From: Pterois miles
Lineage: Eukaryota; Chordata; Actinopteri; Perciformes; Scorpaenidae
Direction: 5' to 3'
DNA length: 64,000 nucleotides
NCBI GenBank assembly: GCA_947000775.1
Contig: CAMQGK010000242.1
Span: forward strand, 3,245,501-3,309,500
The first letter of the stretch is position 1, and every line of letters begins with the position of its first letter. The translations under genes were made by a program, and so were the position numbers. A model generated the notes under the pieces. That model was not told where the DNA came from. It saw only the letters and a program-made list of their open reading frames with translations, and did not search any database. Of the stretch, positions 1 to 12,769 are shown one piece after another.

Positions 1-2050
1 TAAAAGCAAGTATGAAATGATATTATCTACAGCTGCCAGGAACAAGGTCATTTAAGGATACAATCTGTCATCATCCCTCAGCTTAGCTACCCATCATTGC
101 AGAGAGTAATCAGAAATTTAGCTTTTTTTTTTTTCTTTTGGGCTGGTCTACAAAAGTTGTAGGCATGCCGACCTGGTGAAACACACATTTCATGAACACA
201 TGCAAATACACAGCTTGAAATGCAGCCATTAGAGTTGCATCTGTCATTAGCTAAAAGGCCCAAAGCTGGAGTGAGACCAGAATAATTATTCTGATTATAG
301 TCCTCTAGCTGAGCTTTATCCAAACACATTACTGTACACTCTCTTGGATTAAAATCTGGTGTTTCATATAGTTTCTAAATTGAGATGCTGGGATTTATTC
401 CATGATAGCAGCCAAATTAGAATCTCAACATTGTCACTAAAGCTGAAGACAGCCTACTTTTGTTTAGGCCTGAAAGCCAGACAACAATTTCTAAGTTTGT
501 GTGGACTAGAGAGAAGATTTGAAGCCATTTGTTTGACTTATCACTCAGCTTCTCTCACTGGCTTTACAGGGCAGTTTAACAGTTGACCCATACATGGAGA
601 AACTTGGCTGCATCCGAGTACCCTGAAGTGGTGCCTGACCCAGAGTTTAAAACACATTTGACCTCTTGACAGTAATGGATGGATACTGGGAGGTGCTTGT
701 CATTCAGGACTGTTCTGAAAAATTCCTCTCCAGCTTTAACTGACCACAGCAGTTGACTATGCACCGTCTGATCCACCATGACAGTTGAAAATGATGCTTT
801 TTTTCATCTGAAAGTGATTATGCGCATGAATGTGAGTGAATATGGACTTGTAACTGTGAGCATGTGTTTATGAGTTTGATGCGCTCAGTACGACGGCGGT
901 GAAATGATGCAAGCAGAGTGTGATAGCGACTTTGAGGATCAGCACAGTGGGCGCAGCTGGCAGCCGCGCCACACACACACACACACATTGGCTGGTAGGG
1001 ACTGTTGGATCCCAGCTGTGTCAGTATTATTCATGCGCCAGTATGCATTCACAGGTGCATGGGCACATAGACAAACACACACAGGCACGTTTCATCGTAT
1101 GAGTGTATACAAGCTACTGAAGTGTTACCATGTACTGGTCCATGCACCTGCACTCGCACGTTTCTTAAATTTCCCTGCATGATTTCCACTCACATTGGCA
1201 AGCATTGTGGAAAAAAAAAGGCAACTTCAGCATGAGCCAAACAACGGGTCAGCAGTTTGAGACCTGTCTAAATTTGGCACCAGTCTGTAAAATGACTGCA
1301 TTTAACCATGTGACTCTTCTTTATCTAGACTCTTTTAACTTATTTTTGGTGCACAGTTCCTTTCGTATATTTTATCTTCAGGCAAGCATCCTCCTCCTCC
1401 TCCTCCTCCTCCTCTTCCTCTCACCTCCTTTCTGACTCATTGCTGAGTCTAAAATAAAATGCAACACAGGAGATGCAGGTGCAAGTGCTGGGCATTTATT
1501 TTGCAGGGGATTGGCTGGTAACTATAGGCCTTTTTTTTTTTATCTTTGAGCTCAAATAAAGATATAAGCCAAGCTTCTGTCAGATGCTCTGAAATAGCTC
1601 TATATGGTTAGATAAGCTTGAACAGTAGAAGTCAGTTTGATTTGTTTTCTCCATCTCAAGTGGCTAGCAATAACTTTCTGTCTAGCCTTGGAAAGTGTAG
1701 TTTTCTGTTTATTTTATGTCGGTATATACCTATTTACAAGCATGGAAAGACAAATTACTGTGTGAGATGTAACTTTAAGCTTGTGACTGCACTCCTGTGT
1801 TGTGCATGTAGCCTTGATTTTTATATTTGAGAAGACATACTCTCCTATGTTTTCAGTTATCCCATTATCACTCCCAACTCCTCACATACTGCCATTTGTT
1901 CAGCGCCCCTCAACATCAGAAACCGATGCACTGAGGCCCCTTTTAGCAACAGTTGAAATGGCTTTCAACTAGCTCCAGTGTAAACCGTCCCATGGCGTTA
2001 TTCGACAGTTGGAGCAAGTAACGTAGTATTAATAGTGTGATAGTCTATTC
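1..2050. other. Non-coding stretch, no gene seen
   Basis: No open frame here resembles a known protein. It contains a T-rich run near 122-134, a short CA array at 969-988 and a CTC trinucleotide array at about 1390-1414. The rest is ordinary AT-rich intergenic or intronic sequence. Confidence 0.6.
1390..1414. repeat. (CTC)n microsatellite
   Basis: About eight CTC units in a row, followed by a pyrimidine-rich tail. The Leu-rich open frame that crosses it is a product of the repeat. Confidence 0.9.
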
Positions 2051-2054
2051 AGGG

Positions 2055-2138
2055 CAGGGGTGGGTGCAACACAAAACTTTCAACCAAGAGACCAGTGTTC
2101 ATGTCACACATGAAACTAAAAGTAATGTTGACTAATTT
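2055..2138 (-). repeat. Fragment of dispersed repeat family Y
   Basis: Read on the - strand it carries the family's CATGAACACTGGTCTC-like block followed by a GGGTG-rich end. Related fragments occur in this window near 20.2, 20.8, 32.5, 34.6, 46.5, 46.9, 51.1 and 61.7 kb. The family is recognised by internal similarity only, and I do not assign it to a class. Confidence 0.55.
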
Positions 2139-2234
2139 TGCCATGTCAATCTTTTTGTCACTTGGCTGCAAACCCTAATTAAGTGGTTGAGTTGCCTAAT
2201 AGACTTGCCACGGTGGTTGGGCACACACCAATTA

Positions 2235-2660
2235 CATTACATACCCACCGCCCCCAACATTTTGCTTTTTTTACAGAAATAAAACGCACATAGTTCATTT
2301 TCACATATCAGTGCCGTGTTATCAATACATAGTCAGACGGTGGACGCTCCGAACTGAGAGTGAAAATGTCTGCTATGTACGAAGTCTCAGCTCAGAGCAA
2401 CAGGAGTCAGATTTCACACACAACAAGAAAGAGTTAACAGACAAGATGATGGCGGAGGATTTGGTGTTGAAGCTAAAGCAAACACACCTATTTGGCAGTA
2501 TTTCAGATTCAAACCCAATACTATAAGGGAACATAATGAGGCAGTCACAGCCACAGCACGGTGGAGCGGCGCCGGGTGGAAAATGGCGGCTACACAGGGA
2601 ATCTGGGCCGGAGAGACCAGACACACTGCCGCCAGATGGTAAAGTTCGAAGTAAGTGTGC
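2235..2660 (+). pseudogene. Degenerate hAT/ZBED-type BED-finger remnant, copy 1
   Basis: This matches a second copy at 4.78-5.2 kb over about 400 bases. The shared blocks include an ACAGAAATAAAAC motif, a TATCAATACATAGTCAGA motif and the segment around the start codon. The frame at 2481-2519 reads NTPIWQYFRFKPN, the W..F signature that opens the BED zinc finger of many fish hAT transposases and ZBED proteins. The ATG upstream (about 2448) lies in a different frame, so this copy is frameshifted. The zinc-binding Cys/His part is not recognisable downstream. It is a dead 5' fragment of a DNA transposon rather than a host gene. Confidence 0.55.
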
Positions 2661-4770
2661 TACATACATTGACCATCATATGTTCTTGTAAAATGTCTGG
2701 TGTAATCAGTTACACTGATGTTGTCACAGATTTATTAACCGGTGGGAAATTTTTTTTCATGTGGCACAATGAAACGCTGTCCCTGGTCAGTCCAAAAATA
2801 ACACAAAAGAGGTACCCCATGTGTCGGTCTCCGACCTGATGCTGAGGGGCACTGGCCAAGAGGAGATGGGAGTAACTTAACTTGGAAGCAACACTAAAAT
2901 AATCAAAGCCAAGCATGTTAAGTTTAGGGCTGAAAATGCACAGATATTCACTGTACACAGATATGAGACAGTAGAACGTGAATTTTGACAATTTTGTTTG
3001 ATAAACTGTGTCTTGATTGTCAGAATTGCTGTCTGTCAAACGTCTAATCAATCAGCAGACAAGCACTAATTTATATTGTCATGGAACACAAACACATGTT
3101 AGACCACATACAGTTAAATAGTTATTTAAATGCACTTTTGAAGTAAGCTGCAGTCACTTGAAAGCATTCAGCACTATTGCTAAATCGGCAGGATATGTGA
3201 CGAGCAGGCGTGGGTGTCATGTCACCAGCAGACGTGTTGAAGCTGTTTGCCTGTTAAAGCAGTTTGATCTGAGCGGCCGTGGCGAGATGGAGACCCCCCT
3301 GTAGCTGGATTTTTTTTATGTCTCCCCCGCTTCACAGCCACTAATTTGAACCACTAATTAATTCTGACAAACCAATCCAATCAAGAATAGTTTCAGCAAA
3401 GCATTAGGCCCAAGTATAACACACATGCACACTTTCATCCAGAGCTTCATAACAATCAGTGCATAAAGTACATTGTTAGCACAGGATGCCACCAAAGTCT
3501 GCAAACTACTGTCAAAACATGCTTCTCTACTAGGCTGGATACACAAACAGCTAATTTGTATCTCAGTGAGACTGCAAGTTGATAGTGTGATCTGATTTTA
3601 CTGTCTAATCTTAATTACATCTGAAGTCCACAGGACACGGGATTATTTAAAAGAAGCATACTGTTGATGAGCAATTTGGCTGGAATCTGTGAGCCATCAG
3701 TATTATCCTTTGGTGATGCTATTGTAAATTGTAGCTCATTATATTTTCCACATTGATTTCTCCTTAATTTGGTTCTATCCCTAGATAAGGCAGTGCTGCT
3801 CATTTACACAAAGCTGCCCATGTTTTATATCAGTGAGGTCAATTAAAACTCTCAAGGCTTCACCCTCAGTGTTCCCACAGCCTCAGACTTCTTTATTGCT
3901 TTAAGGTGAGAAGCTTTTATTAGCCCCTTGAGGTTCGTATCTGCACATTTGCATCTTGTTTTTTCATTGTGTGTTCACAGTCGATTGTATCAGTAGTTTC
4001 TTCTCTATCTGTTTACCACTGCACAAAATTAAAAAAAAAAAAAAAAATCCTCATTTTAAGATTCAGAGAAAACTCATTTTGAGGATGCAGAGCAAAGCTT
4101 GCCAAAGAGCACATGTGGTAACCTAATTTGAAGTCGGAGGTATAAATATGAAGTTGTATAACAGCAAACTGGTGGAATAGATTTTCATTTACTAAGACTG
4201 ATGAACCTTGAGCTGCTTTGTTTCACACTGCTGTTGCCACAACCAGCCTGAGTTGCATCCTGCATCACAGAGTGCCTGATGAGGAATATTGTCATTGTCA
4301 TTTTTTGGGTACATTAGCAAAACTGTAACCTAAAAAGTTGCTCATTAACCTCATCTTTGCTTTAACCCAAAGATGAAACCTATAGGAGTCCTCATGCCCA
4401 ATTCTAACTTAAAACAGAGATTATTATTTTTTTTATATTTATGTTTTCATCGATATACAAATATACAGATTTTTGCTCCTTTTAAAGTTACTGCTGGCAT
4501 GGCTGCAACTACACCCATCATAACATAACTGAAAAATAAAGATGCAGGCACCCAGGAATAATGTCTGATCACACAGCGATTTTATATACATTCAACTCTC
4601 ATACACTCACTCACATGACCGGTAGTAATTTACATTATTTGTACAAAACTAATGTAACGTGCTCTCAGATCTTGGCTGAAGCCTGCTGAAATGTGCACTT
4701 CTATGTCTCACTACTTGCCGCTGTAGTCGATGTTATCAATGTTACACGATGGTCAGGCATACATCGATTA
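2661..4770. other. Non-coding stretch, no gene seen
   Basis: There is no recognisable coding sequence. A poly-A run lies at about 4030-4047. The parts at 3230-3360 and 3600-3830 are low in simple repeats and AT-rich with homeodomain-like ATTA cores, so they could be conserved non-coding DNA. That last point is only an impression. Confidence 0.5.
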
Positions 4771-5200
4771 CATCAGTTATCCATTGTACCCACCGTTTTG
4801 CTTTTTTTTTTTTTTAACAGAAATAAAACTATTTAGTTAATTTTCATGTATCAGCACCCTGGTATCAATACATAGTCAGATGACAGACACTACACACTGA
4901 AAGTGAATGTGTCTGTGAATGTGTGGAGTGTCAGCATAGTGTCATATTTCACACAGCTGAGATGAGAGAGAGTAGACAGACAAGACGATGGTGGTGGATT
5001 TGGTGTTGGAGCGAAAAGCAAAAGCGCCTATCTGGCATTATTTCAGATTTAAACTCAGTCCTATAAGGGAACCACAATGTTAATGAGGTAACCTCCGTGA
5101 GGAGGACTGAGCGGTCACCGCTAGTGTGCACGGCGGGGCGGCGCAGGGTGGAAACCTGGACCAGAGAGGCCAGACACGCCGCCGCCTGACAGTAACAGCA
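4770..5200 (+). pseudogene. Degenerate hAT/ZBED-type BED-finger remnant, copy 2
   Basis: This is the second copy of the 2.2-2.7 kb remnant. The frame at 5021-5059 reads KAPIWHYFRFKLS and is continuous with an ATG at about 4988, so this copy keeps the start frame that copy 1 has lost. Stop codons follow soon after the W..F segment, and no Cys/His finger or transposase core follows. The family assignment rests on the BED opening motif only; both copies look old. Confidence 0.55.
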
Positions 5201-6500
5201 AAAATAAAAATAAAACATCTGAAGCTAGACACAAATACACACATACTGAAAACAATAATACCTAATGTGCACACACTCATCAAAACATTAAACACATAAT
5301 TCACACAATAACTTCACCGTACGTCCGGACACAAAGACAGCAACGCACATGCAGCGAGTGCTTACACAAACAGATGACGGCGTGTGCTACCGACGACGTG
5401 ACTGAGGAAGAGATATATTCTAGTTGACATGTTGACTTAGAGAGACAGAGAAAAACGAGCAGGAGTCATTTAAGTGACAGGGTGGGGAGGAGGGATGAAG
5501 AGCGAGGAGAGAGATGGATGATGGATAGAGAGAAGGAGAGTGAGGAGGAGAAGAGAATAAATATGCTTTTTACATATTCAGTTCTGCGTGGCTGGCCTGC
5601 TTATGTATGTACGTGCACACTCAGTTATGACTTGCCTCACTTGTCGATGATTTTCATTTAGATTGTTTGTTATTGTATGACACGCTCTCTTAATCATAAA
5701 GCAGTTCAGCCAGCACTTCACACACATTCATATGAATATGTAATGATCTCTCATAACTGTATCTTGACACTGGCTCAGCAGTGTGATTTTACTCTGTAAA
5801 GTCCATTTAGAGCATAAAAACAACACCAACCTCACGTCTGAGATGATGATAAAACCCTTCAGTCAGATCAGGATGTGGCTCCCACTGACACCACATCATG
5901 TACAAACAAAGAGATAATTTCCATCAATTACATATTTAGTAGTAAATGTCATCACTATCTCTGGACTATTACCCTAGAAATGTTCTTTTTTAATTTTGAT
6001 TGTCATTTTTTATGCTCTCCTAGTTGGATAAGTAGTTAGAAAGTCCTTCAGCCGGAGGACACGCTGAACATTCAAAGTTTAGAGAGTAGCGAACATCCTT
6101 CGTGCTTCATTGTCCTCCAGCAAAATACTGAGTCACTAAACCATTTCTGGCTCATTATCTATGCTGTCTCCTAGAAAGTATGTTCACAGACAACAAAACT
6201 GCATTGTGACTTACATTTGAAGGGATTGTTTGTTTTTGACATGTCACACATACATTTGTAATGATAGTCAGGTCAGTCTGTGTAGGGAGGAGGTCAGGGT
6301 TGATGATTGGGTCAAACAAAAGGAGACTAAAAATCAGCGTTTATGTCTGCAGCTCAAATATCGTAACAAACAAACAAACTATGATGTTTTTTTTACTATA
6401 CCAAATAGTTGTGTTGCATTTTTATTGACCCACAGGACTGCAGGCGATCCCGACCAAGAGGCTGTAGCAGGGTCAGTTTCAGAGCTTCATTGAAGAGAGA
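5201..6500. other. Non-coding stretch, no gene seen
   Basis: It holds a purine-rich (GA/GGA) tract at about 5440-5560. The remaining sequence is AT-rich with no coding signal. Confidence 0.5.
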
Positions 6501-6502
6501 AT

Positions 6503-6643
6503 GTCATATGAAAGTAGAAAACCTCAGGAATCCATCGGTACCAACATGTCATGCTAGTTTGTGAGGAAGGAGGCTCAGTAACATGTAGGCTAAATTTTGG
6601 TGGGGAAAAACTGGCATGGCCATTTTCACAGGCGTCCCTTGAG
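6503..6643 (-). mobile_element. Internal fragment of hAT-like family X
   Basis: About 140 bases resemble the 12.9-13.03 kb part of the 12.77-13.5 kb element. Shared landmarks are the GGAATCCA block, the GAGG...GCTAA region and GGGGAAAAACTGGCATGG. It is in the same orientation as that copy and lacks both termini. Confidence 0.65.
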
Positions 6644-8123
6644 TGATGAAAAATTAAATTCTTGCAGAAAGCTCAAAATGTCAAAAGTTTTTGATATCAA
6701 ATCACATCATGACTGTTTTATGGTCTTCCTCGAGGATTATTGATCATTTTTATCAATTTTCGAGTGGTGAAATTAGTTTATTCATCTTATTTAGTACCAA
6801 ATCTGTGCACAAATTTCAACCAAATAATTCATTAAATTCATGTTTATTTCTTCTTTGACTAGAAAAATTGACACACAGTCATGAGCTGCATCTCAAATTA
6901 ATCTTCAGGTTCCCAGCTTTCAGATGATCTATACCACTGCCATGTGACATCTACTGTTGACCTGCTATCTCCCCCTAAAGACCCCTGAACCTCCCTCGAT
7001 TGTAGGTCTCAATGGGTTAATCTCATGTTTAAATGTTACCACAATCCATATGAAAATGTGTTTCCTTCGAAACATAACTGAGAATGTAGTTTAATTGTAG
7101 CGGAATATAATTTTGTAGGAGAATGGGTCGATTTATGACGACATAATTATCATGTACATCAGAAATATCATTGTTTGTTGACGCTCTGTGCGGTCATGAT
7201 CGAAATATTGAGAAAACTGGGATCAATAGCAAGAGACAAGACTTTGGCTTAGATATTAATCTTTACCAAAAAACTTTCCCAAAGAAATCATGTTAGAGTG
7301 TAAAATTGCTTTGTGGTTATGTAGGTATTTGTTTTCTTTATGATGATCACTGACTCAAGATCTCAGGCTCTCCTAGCTCTTTATTTACCACCTTACCACA
7401 CGGATCCATGTACACACAGGCTATCATTGTCCTGCCCACTAATTAATGAGTCCAGTCAGAGTGCTGGATGCCTGCACGGTCGCTCTGCCTCCTCAGAGAA
7501 CCGCTGGCAGTCCTATGAATCACCGCATTCAAATGGTCTTGTGGTAAAAGAGCAAAAAATGATTGAAAACCAAAAAGGAGAAATTCATGAGGCTGGATGA
7601 GCGATGATACATGTATTAGCACTAGATGACATTTCCATCACCACCTCATCGATCACCTTGGGGACATTTTAAATGGTGGACCGTGGCTGTGCGTGTGTCA
7701 TATGCAGAATGAGGCAGATGAAAACAGCTCACACACACAAAGACACAAATAGGATAATTTCAAACACGGGATGTTGCACACATACATGCACATACAAACA
7801 GGATGAACTGCAGACTATAAAGTTTTAATGTTTTTTTTTTTTTTTTTTATTTCTAAGTGAATTAACTCACCATCTTTTCTTCCATTATGAAATATTCATT
7901 ACATTTGTGTATTGTTGCTTCTCGATTTTCTTCCAAATTAGCTTTTTTTGAGTGCAGCTTCCTTATATACTTGGTTGTAGAGCACCCACCATTCTGTTCT
8001 CACTGAGATTTATACAGGATATGATACAGATGCTCTTAGGATGCAGAGAAATTTGCACAAGGAATTGATCACCACAAATAGCATTAACCTTAGTGAATCC
8101 AACTGAAAACATGATCATACTGT
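6644..8123. other. Non-coding stretch, no gene seen
   Basis: AT-rich sequence with a T run at about 7832-7848. I see no coding, RNA or clear mobile signal. Confidence 0.5.
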
Positions 8124-8131
8124 AAATCCTC

Positions 8132-8861
8132 TAGGGCCGTCAGTCAATTAAAATATTGTCTATAACATTGTCTATAGTTAATCGGAAATTAATTCCACAT
8201 TTTTTTATCTGTTTAAAATTAAATTAAAGGGAGATTTGTCAAGTATTTAATCCTCTTATCAACATGGGAGTGGACAAATATGCTGCTTTATGCAAATGTA
8301 TGTATATATTTATTATTGGAAATGAATAAACAGACAAATATTGTCCAGAAACCCTCACAAGTACTGACTTTAGCATAAAAACATGCTCAAATCATACAAC
8401 ATAATCAAACTGCAGCCCAACAAGCAACAACAGCTGTCAATGTGTCAGAGTGCTTACTTGACTTTGACTTGATCCAGACTGACTGGGACTATCATAAAGT
8501 GGGCATGTCTGTAAAGGGGAGACTGGTGGGAACCCAGAGAAACCATTTACATTCACCCATCTGGAGGTCAGAGGTCAAGAGACCCCTTTGGAGATGGCCA
8601 TACCAGTTTTTCCTCGCCAACATTTAGTGTCAGTGTGGAGCATTATTTACTCTTGTTTGTGACATGCTATGGCTGCGTTGCTACCAATAGATTCTTTAGG
8701 TTTTCTGGTTTCGTATGATACCAGTATCTTCACTCTAGCTTTAAAACTGAGTCCGCTACAACCTTAAAAACTGAAGTTGCATTAATGCGTTAAAGCAATG
8801 TGTAGCGTTAAAACAAATTTGTGTAAACATGTTGTTATCGTATTAACTTTTAACAGCCCTG
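8132..8861 (+). mobile_element. Non-autonomous hAT-like DNA transposon, family X copy 1
   Basis: About 730 bases bounded by imperfect terminal inverted repeats, TAGGGCCGTCA on the left and the reverse complement of CAGGGCTGTTA on the right. Both fit the hAT YAGGG terminus. The flanking 8-mers AAATCCTC (8124-8131) and ATATCCTC (8862-8869) agree at 7 of 8 bases, the 8-bp target duplication expected for hAT. There is no transposase frame, so the element would have depended on an enzyme in trans. A second nearly complete copy lies inverted at 12.77-13.5 kb. Confidence 0.75.
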
Positions 8862-8869
8862 ATATCCTC

Positions 8870-9595
8870 CTGCTATTTGCATGAACCTCCCTTTCATGCT
8901 CAAAGGAGACGGATAATGCCTGCTCCATGGCAACCAGGTGGAGCTGCAGATGACAGTCAACCTGCACTTTGAGCCCAGTGCACCTGTTCTGATAAATAAG
9001 AGGAACCCCTGCAGCCGCAGGAGTCTGAAACAAGGTGCAAATGGCTCAGTAAATCTGGCCCAGACTCCCTGCTCCTCTCTGGCCTCCTCTCTCTTTCTTT
9101 TGGTCTGTCTCTTGGTATTCAGTGGCTGCTCTCTTGCAGCTCAGACTCTCTTATCTAAATCTCCATTCAGACGGAGAAAGAGACAGAGTCGGGGAGAGCG
9201 AGTCAGAGATAGATAATACAGGAGGTCACTCTCCAATGACAACTCTAAAAGGCATCTGGGGAGAGGAGAGAAAAAGGAGAGCTGCCGCAAAACACTGTAT
9301 GGATTTCTGCTCTAAGCTGAGACCATGAAAAACATACAGACTTAATAAGTAGCTTGATATAAAAGTTAATGTACATCTGGTGATTTTCCAGACTCAATGC
9401 GTCTGAGCCGTTTATTTTAAGACCCGCTGAAATCCTGTGGCAATGATAAATCAGCAAAAAATACCCACCGGATGCCTGAGCAATGGAAAGCTAAGCTGAG
9501 CAACACTGAGCGGCATTAACTCTTATCAATGCAAGATGGAGTTTGTACCTTTTGTGCCATTTTGTCATTTTGATACCACATAAATAGTCCATCAT

Positions 9596-9597
<2 letters not shown>
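8870..9597. other. Non-coding stretch, no gene seen
   Basis: This unique sequence has short open frames on both strands that resemble no protein family I know. Nothing regulatory is obvious. Confidence 0.5.
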
Positions 9598-9598
<1 letters not shown>

Positions 9599-9677
<79 letters not shown>

Positions 9678-9688
9678 CACACACACAC
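9599..9688. repeat. (TA)n-(CA)n microsatellite
   Basis: About 38 TA units followed by a short CA array. The Tyr-Ile repeat frame on the - strand is an artefact of this array. Confidence 0.95.
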
Positions 9689-10036
9689 AGCAGGATAAAA
9701 GGGCAACATGTTGAGGGGATTATGATGTTTGCTTTTACCACTGAAGACTGTTTTCATGATGTTTTAGAAAGATTATAGTTTTCATACTTTGATCCTCACT
9801 GAGAAAAAAAAAAAAGATGCTTACTGCCAGCCATCCCTGGAAACCATCAATCTAATGGTGAAATTGTCTCAAATGGATGATTTTCATTCTGTAAACTTCC
9901 ATAAATATAGTAATATTATGTAACATGGAGGGAGACCTGGAGGTTATAGAAGTGGTGGGTGTGTGACTAGATGCATGCCAGTTACAATCCCGTTCATGCT
10001 GGAAGTGTGACTTCATGCAAAATTAGCTACTTACAG

Positions 10037-10382
10037 TGAGAAGAAGAAGAAGAAGAAGATAGTCCTTTATTAGTCCCACGAGGGGAAATTCAATTTTTAC
10101 ACTCTGTTGTTAACTTATACACGGTACATGCAGACCCAAACACACACATGCACAAACATGCAACAATGGAGAGGTGTCAGAGTGAGGGGGCTGCTCCAGA
10201 CAAGCGCCCCGAGCAGTTGGGGGTTTGGTGCCTTGCTCAGGGGCACCTCGGCAGTGCCCAAGAGGTAAACTGGCACCTCTCCAGCTACCAGTTCACACTC
10301 AGTTCTTGGTCCATGGCGGGACTTGAACCGGTGACCCTCCGGTTCCTAAGCCAACTCCCTACAGACTGAGCTACTGCCGCCC
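10037..10382 (-). mobile_element. tRNA-derived SINE, family A copy 1 (full length)
   Basis: On the - strand the element opens with a tRNA-like head: GGGCGGCAGTAGCTCAGTC, with an A-box-like AGCTCAGTCTGTAGGGAG and a B-box-like GGTTCAAGTCC (plus-strand 10319-10329). A tRNA-unrelated body follows, then a tail GGGACTAATAAAGGA and (CTT)n at 10037-10060. The two boxes would form an internal RNA polymerase III promoter. The same family occurs at 41.6, 55.0 and 61.2 kb. The only flanking match is TACAG on each side, too short to prove a target duplication. Confidence 0.85.
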
Positions 10383-10460
10383 AATGTACAGGTTGTGTCT
10401 GTTTTATATCAAACAGACACAACTTTCATACTTAAATTGTCTTCTGCTGAGTTTAGATAT

Positions 10461-10465
<5 letters not shown>

Positions 10466-10532
<67 letters not shown>
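10466..10532. repeat. (AT)n microsatellite
   Basis: About 33 AT units. Confidence 0.95.
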
Positions 10533-10535
<3 letters not shown>

Positions 10536-10689
10536 TCATGATTTTGAAATTGATTTTTTAATGCTGGAATTGATATATTTGCTTCATTTGATTCTATGTG
10601 GAAGTAGAAGGAAGTTTTATTGTTGTAGTCTGAGTATCATGACATCATATCCTTTCCATATCAGTAAACCAAAACAAACCACAGCGAGC

Positions 10690-11290
10690 TGAAATGAAAA
10701 AAGTAGAAAACACATTGCAGGAAAAGCAGAGCTAGACATCACGGCTAAAGCTGCACGCTAACTCCGTCACGGACAGAAAACGTTATCGTACGGCGGTAAC
10801 CTGCGGGCCAGCCGGCCGTCGCTCTCGTCTCCGTGGTCCGACAGGCCGATGCTACGACTGTAGAGCGCCATATACTGACATTTATGTTAAATGCATTCAG
10901 CCCCGATGGAGCTGACCATGGATGGATAAAGAGAACGGAGGTGATGGAGAGCTAGAGACCACCTTGGAGAAGTTAGAGGAAGTAGACACCTGGGACTACG
11001 GCCGCTTTTCAAAATAAGGTGTTAACAAAGGGAACTGGATCTACAAAAGACATCTATGGAACTAAGATTGATTGGATTATATTAAACAGAAGTATAAAAC
11101 ATTACATGTCCCTGATAAATTAAAAGAAAACACCACTAATTTGTGAGGGAAATGTCTTTATTCTTTGATTTTTGGGTTGCTGGGAAAAAAAAAAAAAAAA
11201 AATCCTGAGAGGTACTGATCAGTTTTTAATATTCTGAGTTTATAACATCTCCTGCCACTGCCTCTTTAATCTCATCTCTTCTGATTTTCC
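10690..11290 (+). repeat. CpG-dense block, probable dispersed repeat
   Basis: The part at about 10740-10875 holds roughly 18 CpG dinucleotides in about 140 bases, in an otherwise CpG-poor neighbourhood. A 31-codon frame follows at 10921-11016 (MDKENGGDG..., ending DYGRFSK). From memory the sequence resembles a recurring fish repeat, but no second copy exists in this window, so a small CpG island or exon remains possible. Confidence 0.35.
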
Positions 11291-12769
11291 AGTTTCTACT
11301 TGAGGACAAGCTGATATAGATTGGGATTGATATCCAAAACTACACACAGATGCAGACGCAAACAGACATGTGGTATATACACACATTGCTATTTTTGAGG
11401 TCTATTCAGTCCTAATCTAGAGCAGGAGTGGAAATGAGAGTCTGTTAAATACGAGGATGTTTGGGGGGGGGGGGGGGGGTCTATAGATGATCATTTATCT
11501 TCGGCAATGACTCTCAATCTCCTCTCTACATTTACCTGTCTCCCTCTCTCCATCCCCCTCATCACTACCACTGCCTCCCTCTCTTTCTCCTTACCAGACA
11601 GTAAACTCCAAGCTAAACCATGTGTTTGTCTTGCGATGGGACTTTTCATGTAATGATGTCCGTGCCACATGGAGCAGCTTGGAACGTGCAGTGGGACCTA
11701 ACATGACTCACCAGTTACTCAAAGTCAGGATAATTAAATGAAAGTGAGCCAAAAACTCAAAGCTGAAAATAAAAAAAACAACCAATAAGAGTATAAATCA
11801 TGTTGTAGGCGAGGGTGTACTGAAAGACGCTAAAAGCGGCTGTTAAACATTTTCAGCTGCCCACGCTGCAGCCATCAATGCCTAAAACAAGACCGTTTCC
11901 TGTGTTACAATACAGTAAACCTGGAAACAAATGTACCTCGTTGGACCATTTACTGTTACTTTTATTGGCTCTGTGAGTATGTGTTGAATTGATCTACACC
12001 CCCAACACACACTCTGAACTCGTTATATATTTAGACATTTCTCCTTCCTCAGCCCTCGTTTTCCTGTACTCTCTCTTTGTCTCTCTGCCCACCTCTACAT
12101 CTCTCTCAACCCCTCTCAGCACTTTCTCTCTTTCTCTTGCGCTGTGCTATCAGAGGGTTGTAATGTAAAGTCAGCCTCCATCCATCTCCGTTGCCTCTCT
12201 CTCTTTATGTATGTGCTATCAGATCTAGTTGGTATGGCTTAAGCCGGCCCTGCTCTCCAGGCTAAATGAATGTTAAAAGCCTATTGAGTTTCTTTGCGCA
12301 AGCTGCAATAGCTTTGCCTTATATTGGTAATACGATGTGGTGTGTGTTTTTGAGTGTGCTGCATGTAATGTGATGCAGTCTTTTAATTTAGGAAAGGAGA
12401 CACAGTCAGCAGGTAGAGGTTATGACCTCTGCTGGAGGACACACACACTGTAACCTAACATGAAATTGATTTCAAGGTAAGGTATAGCAGAACATACGAG
12501 GCTGCTGCTGGTGGAGTGTGTGGCTGCTGTATTCAACATTTTTATATTTTAATAAAGGGAGAGAAAAAGGTTATTCTCCATTATGGTATGGCACACAAAA
12601 GCTACTTCAGAAAATCAATACACTTCATTGATCCTCTGTGATGCTACATTTTTCACTCTTTTCATTTCCTATTTCGCTGCTTGATGTCAGAGTCTCTCAA
12701 AAGAGGAAACCTTGTATTCCCTTCTTTAATCTATTCATGCCTAGAGTTCAAGAGAAAACAAAGATATTC
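11291..12769. other. Non-coding stretch, no gene seen
   Basis: A G run of 18 lies at about 11462-11479, and pyrimidine-rich CTCTC segments at 11520-11600 and 12040-12200. No coding signal. Confidence 0.5.

Noticed and set aside
9491..9757. Tyr-Ile repeat frame; similar His-Thr and Cys-Val frames elsewhere
   Set aside because: These are translations of AT and CA/GT microsatellites.
10148..10369. 73-codon frame, nearly repeated at 61295-61498
   Set aside because: Both are translations of family A SINEs, which are RNA polymerase III-type elements and not coding.
10319..10382. tRNA-like A and B boxes, possible tRNA gene
   Set aside because: They are the head of a SINE. The sequence does not continue into a complete cloverleaf with an acceptor stem. 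The same holds at 36.9, 41.6, 58.8 and 61.2 kb.
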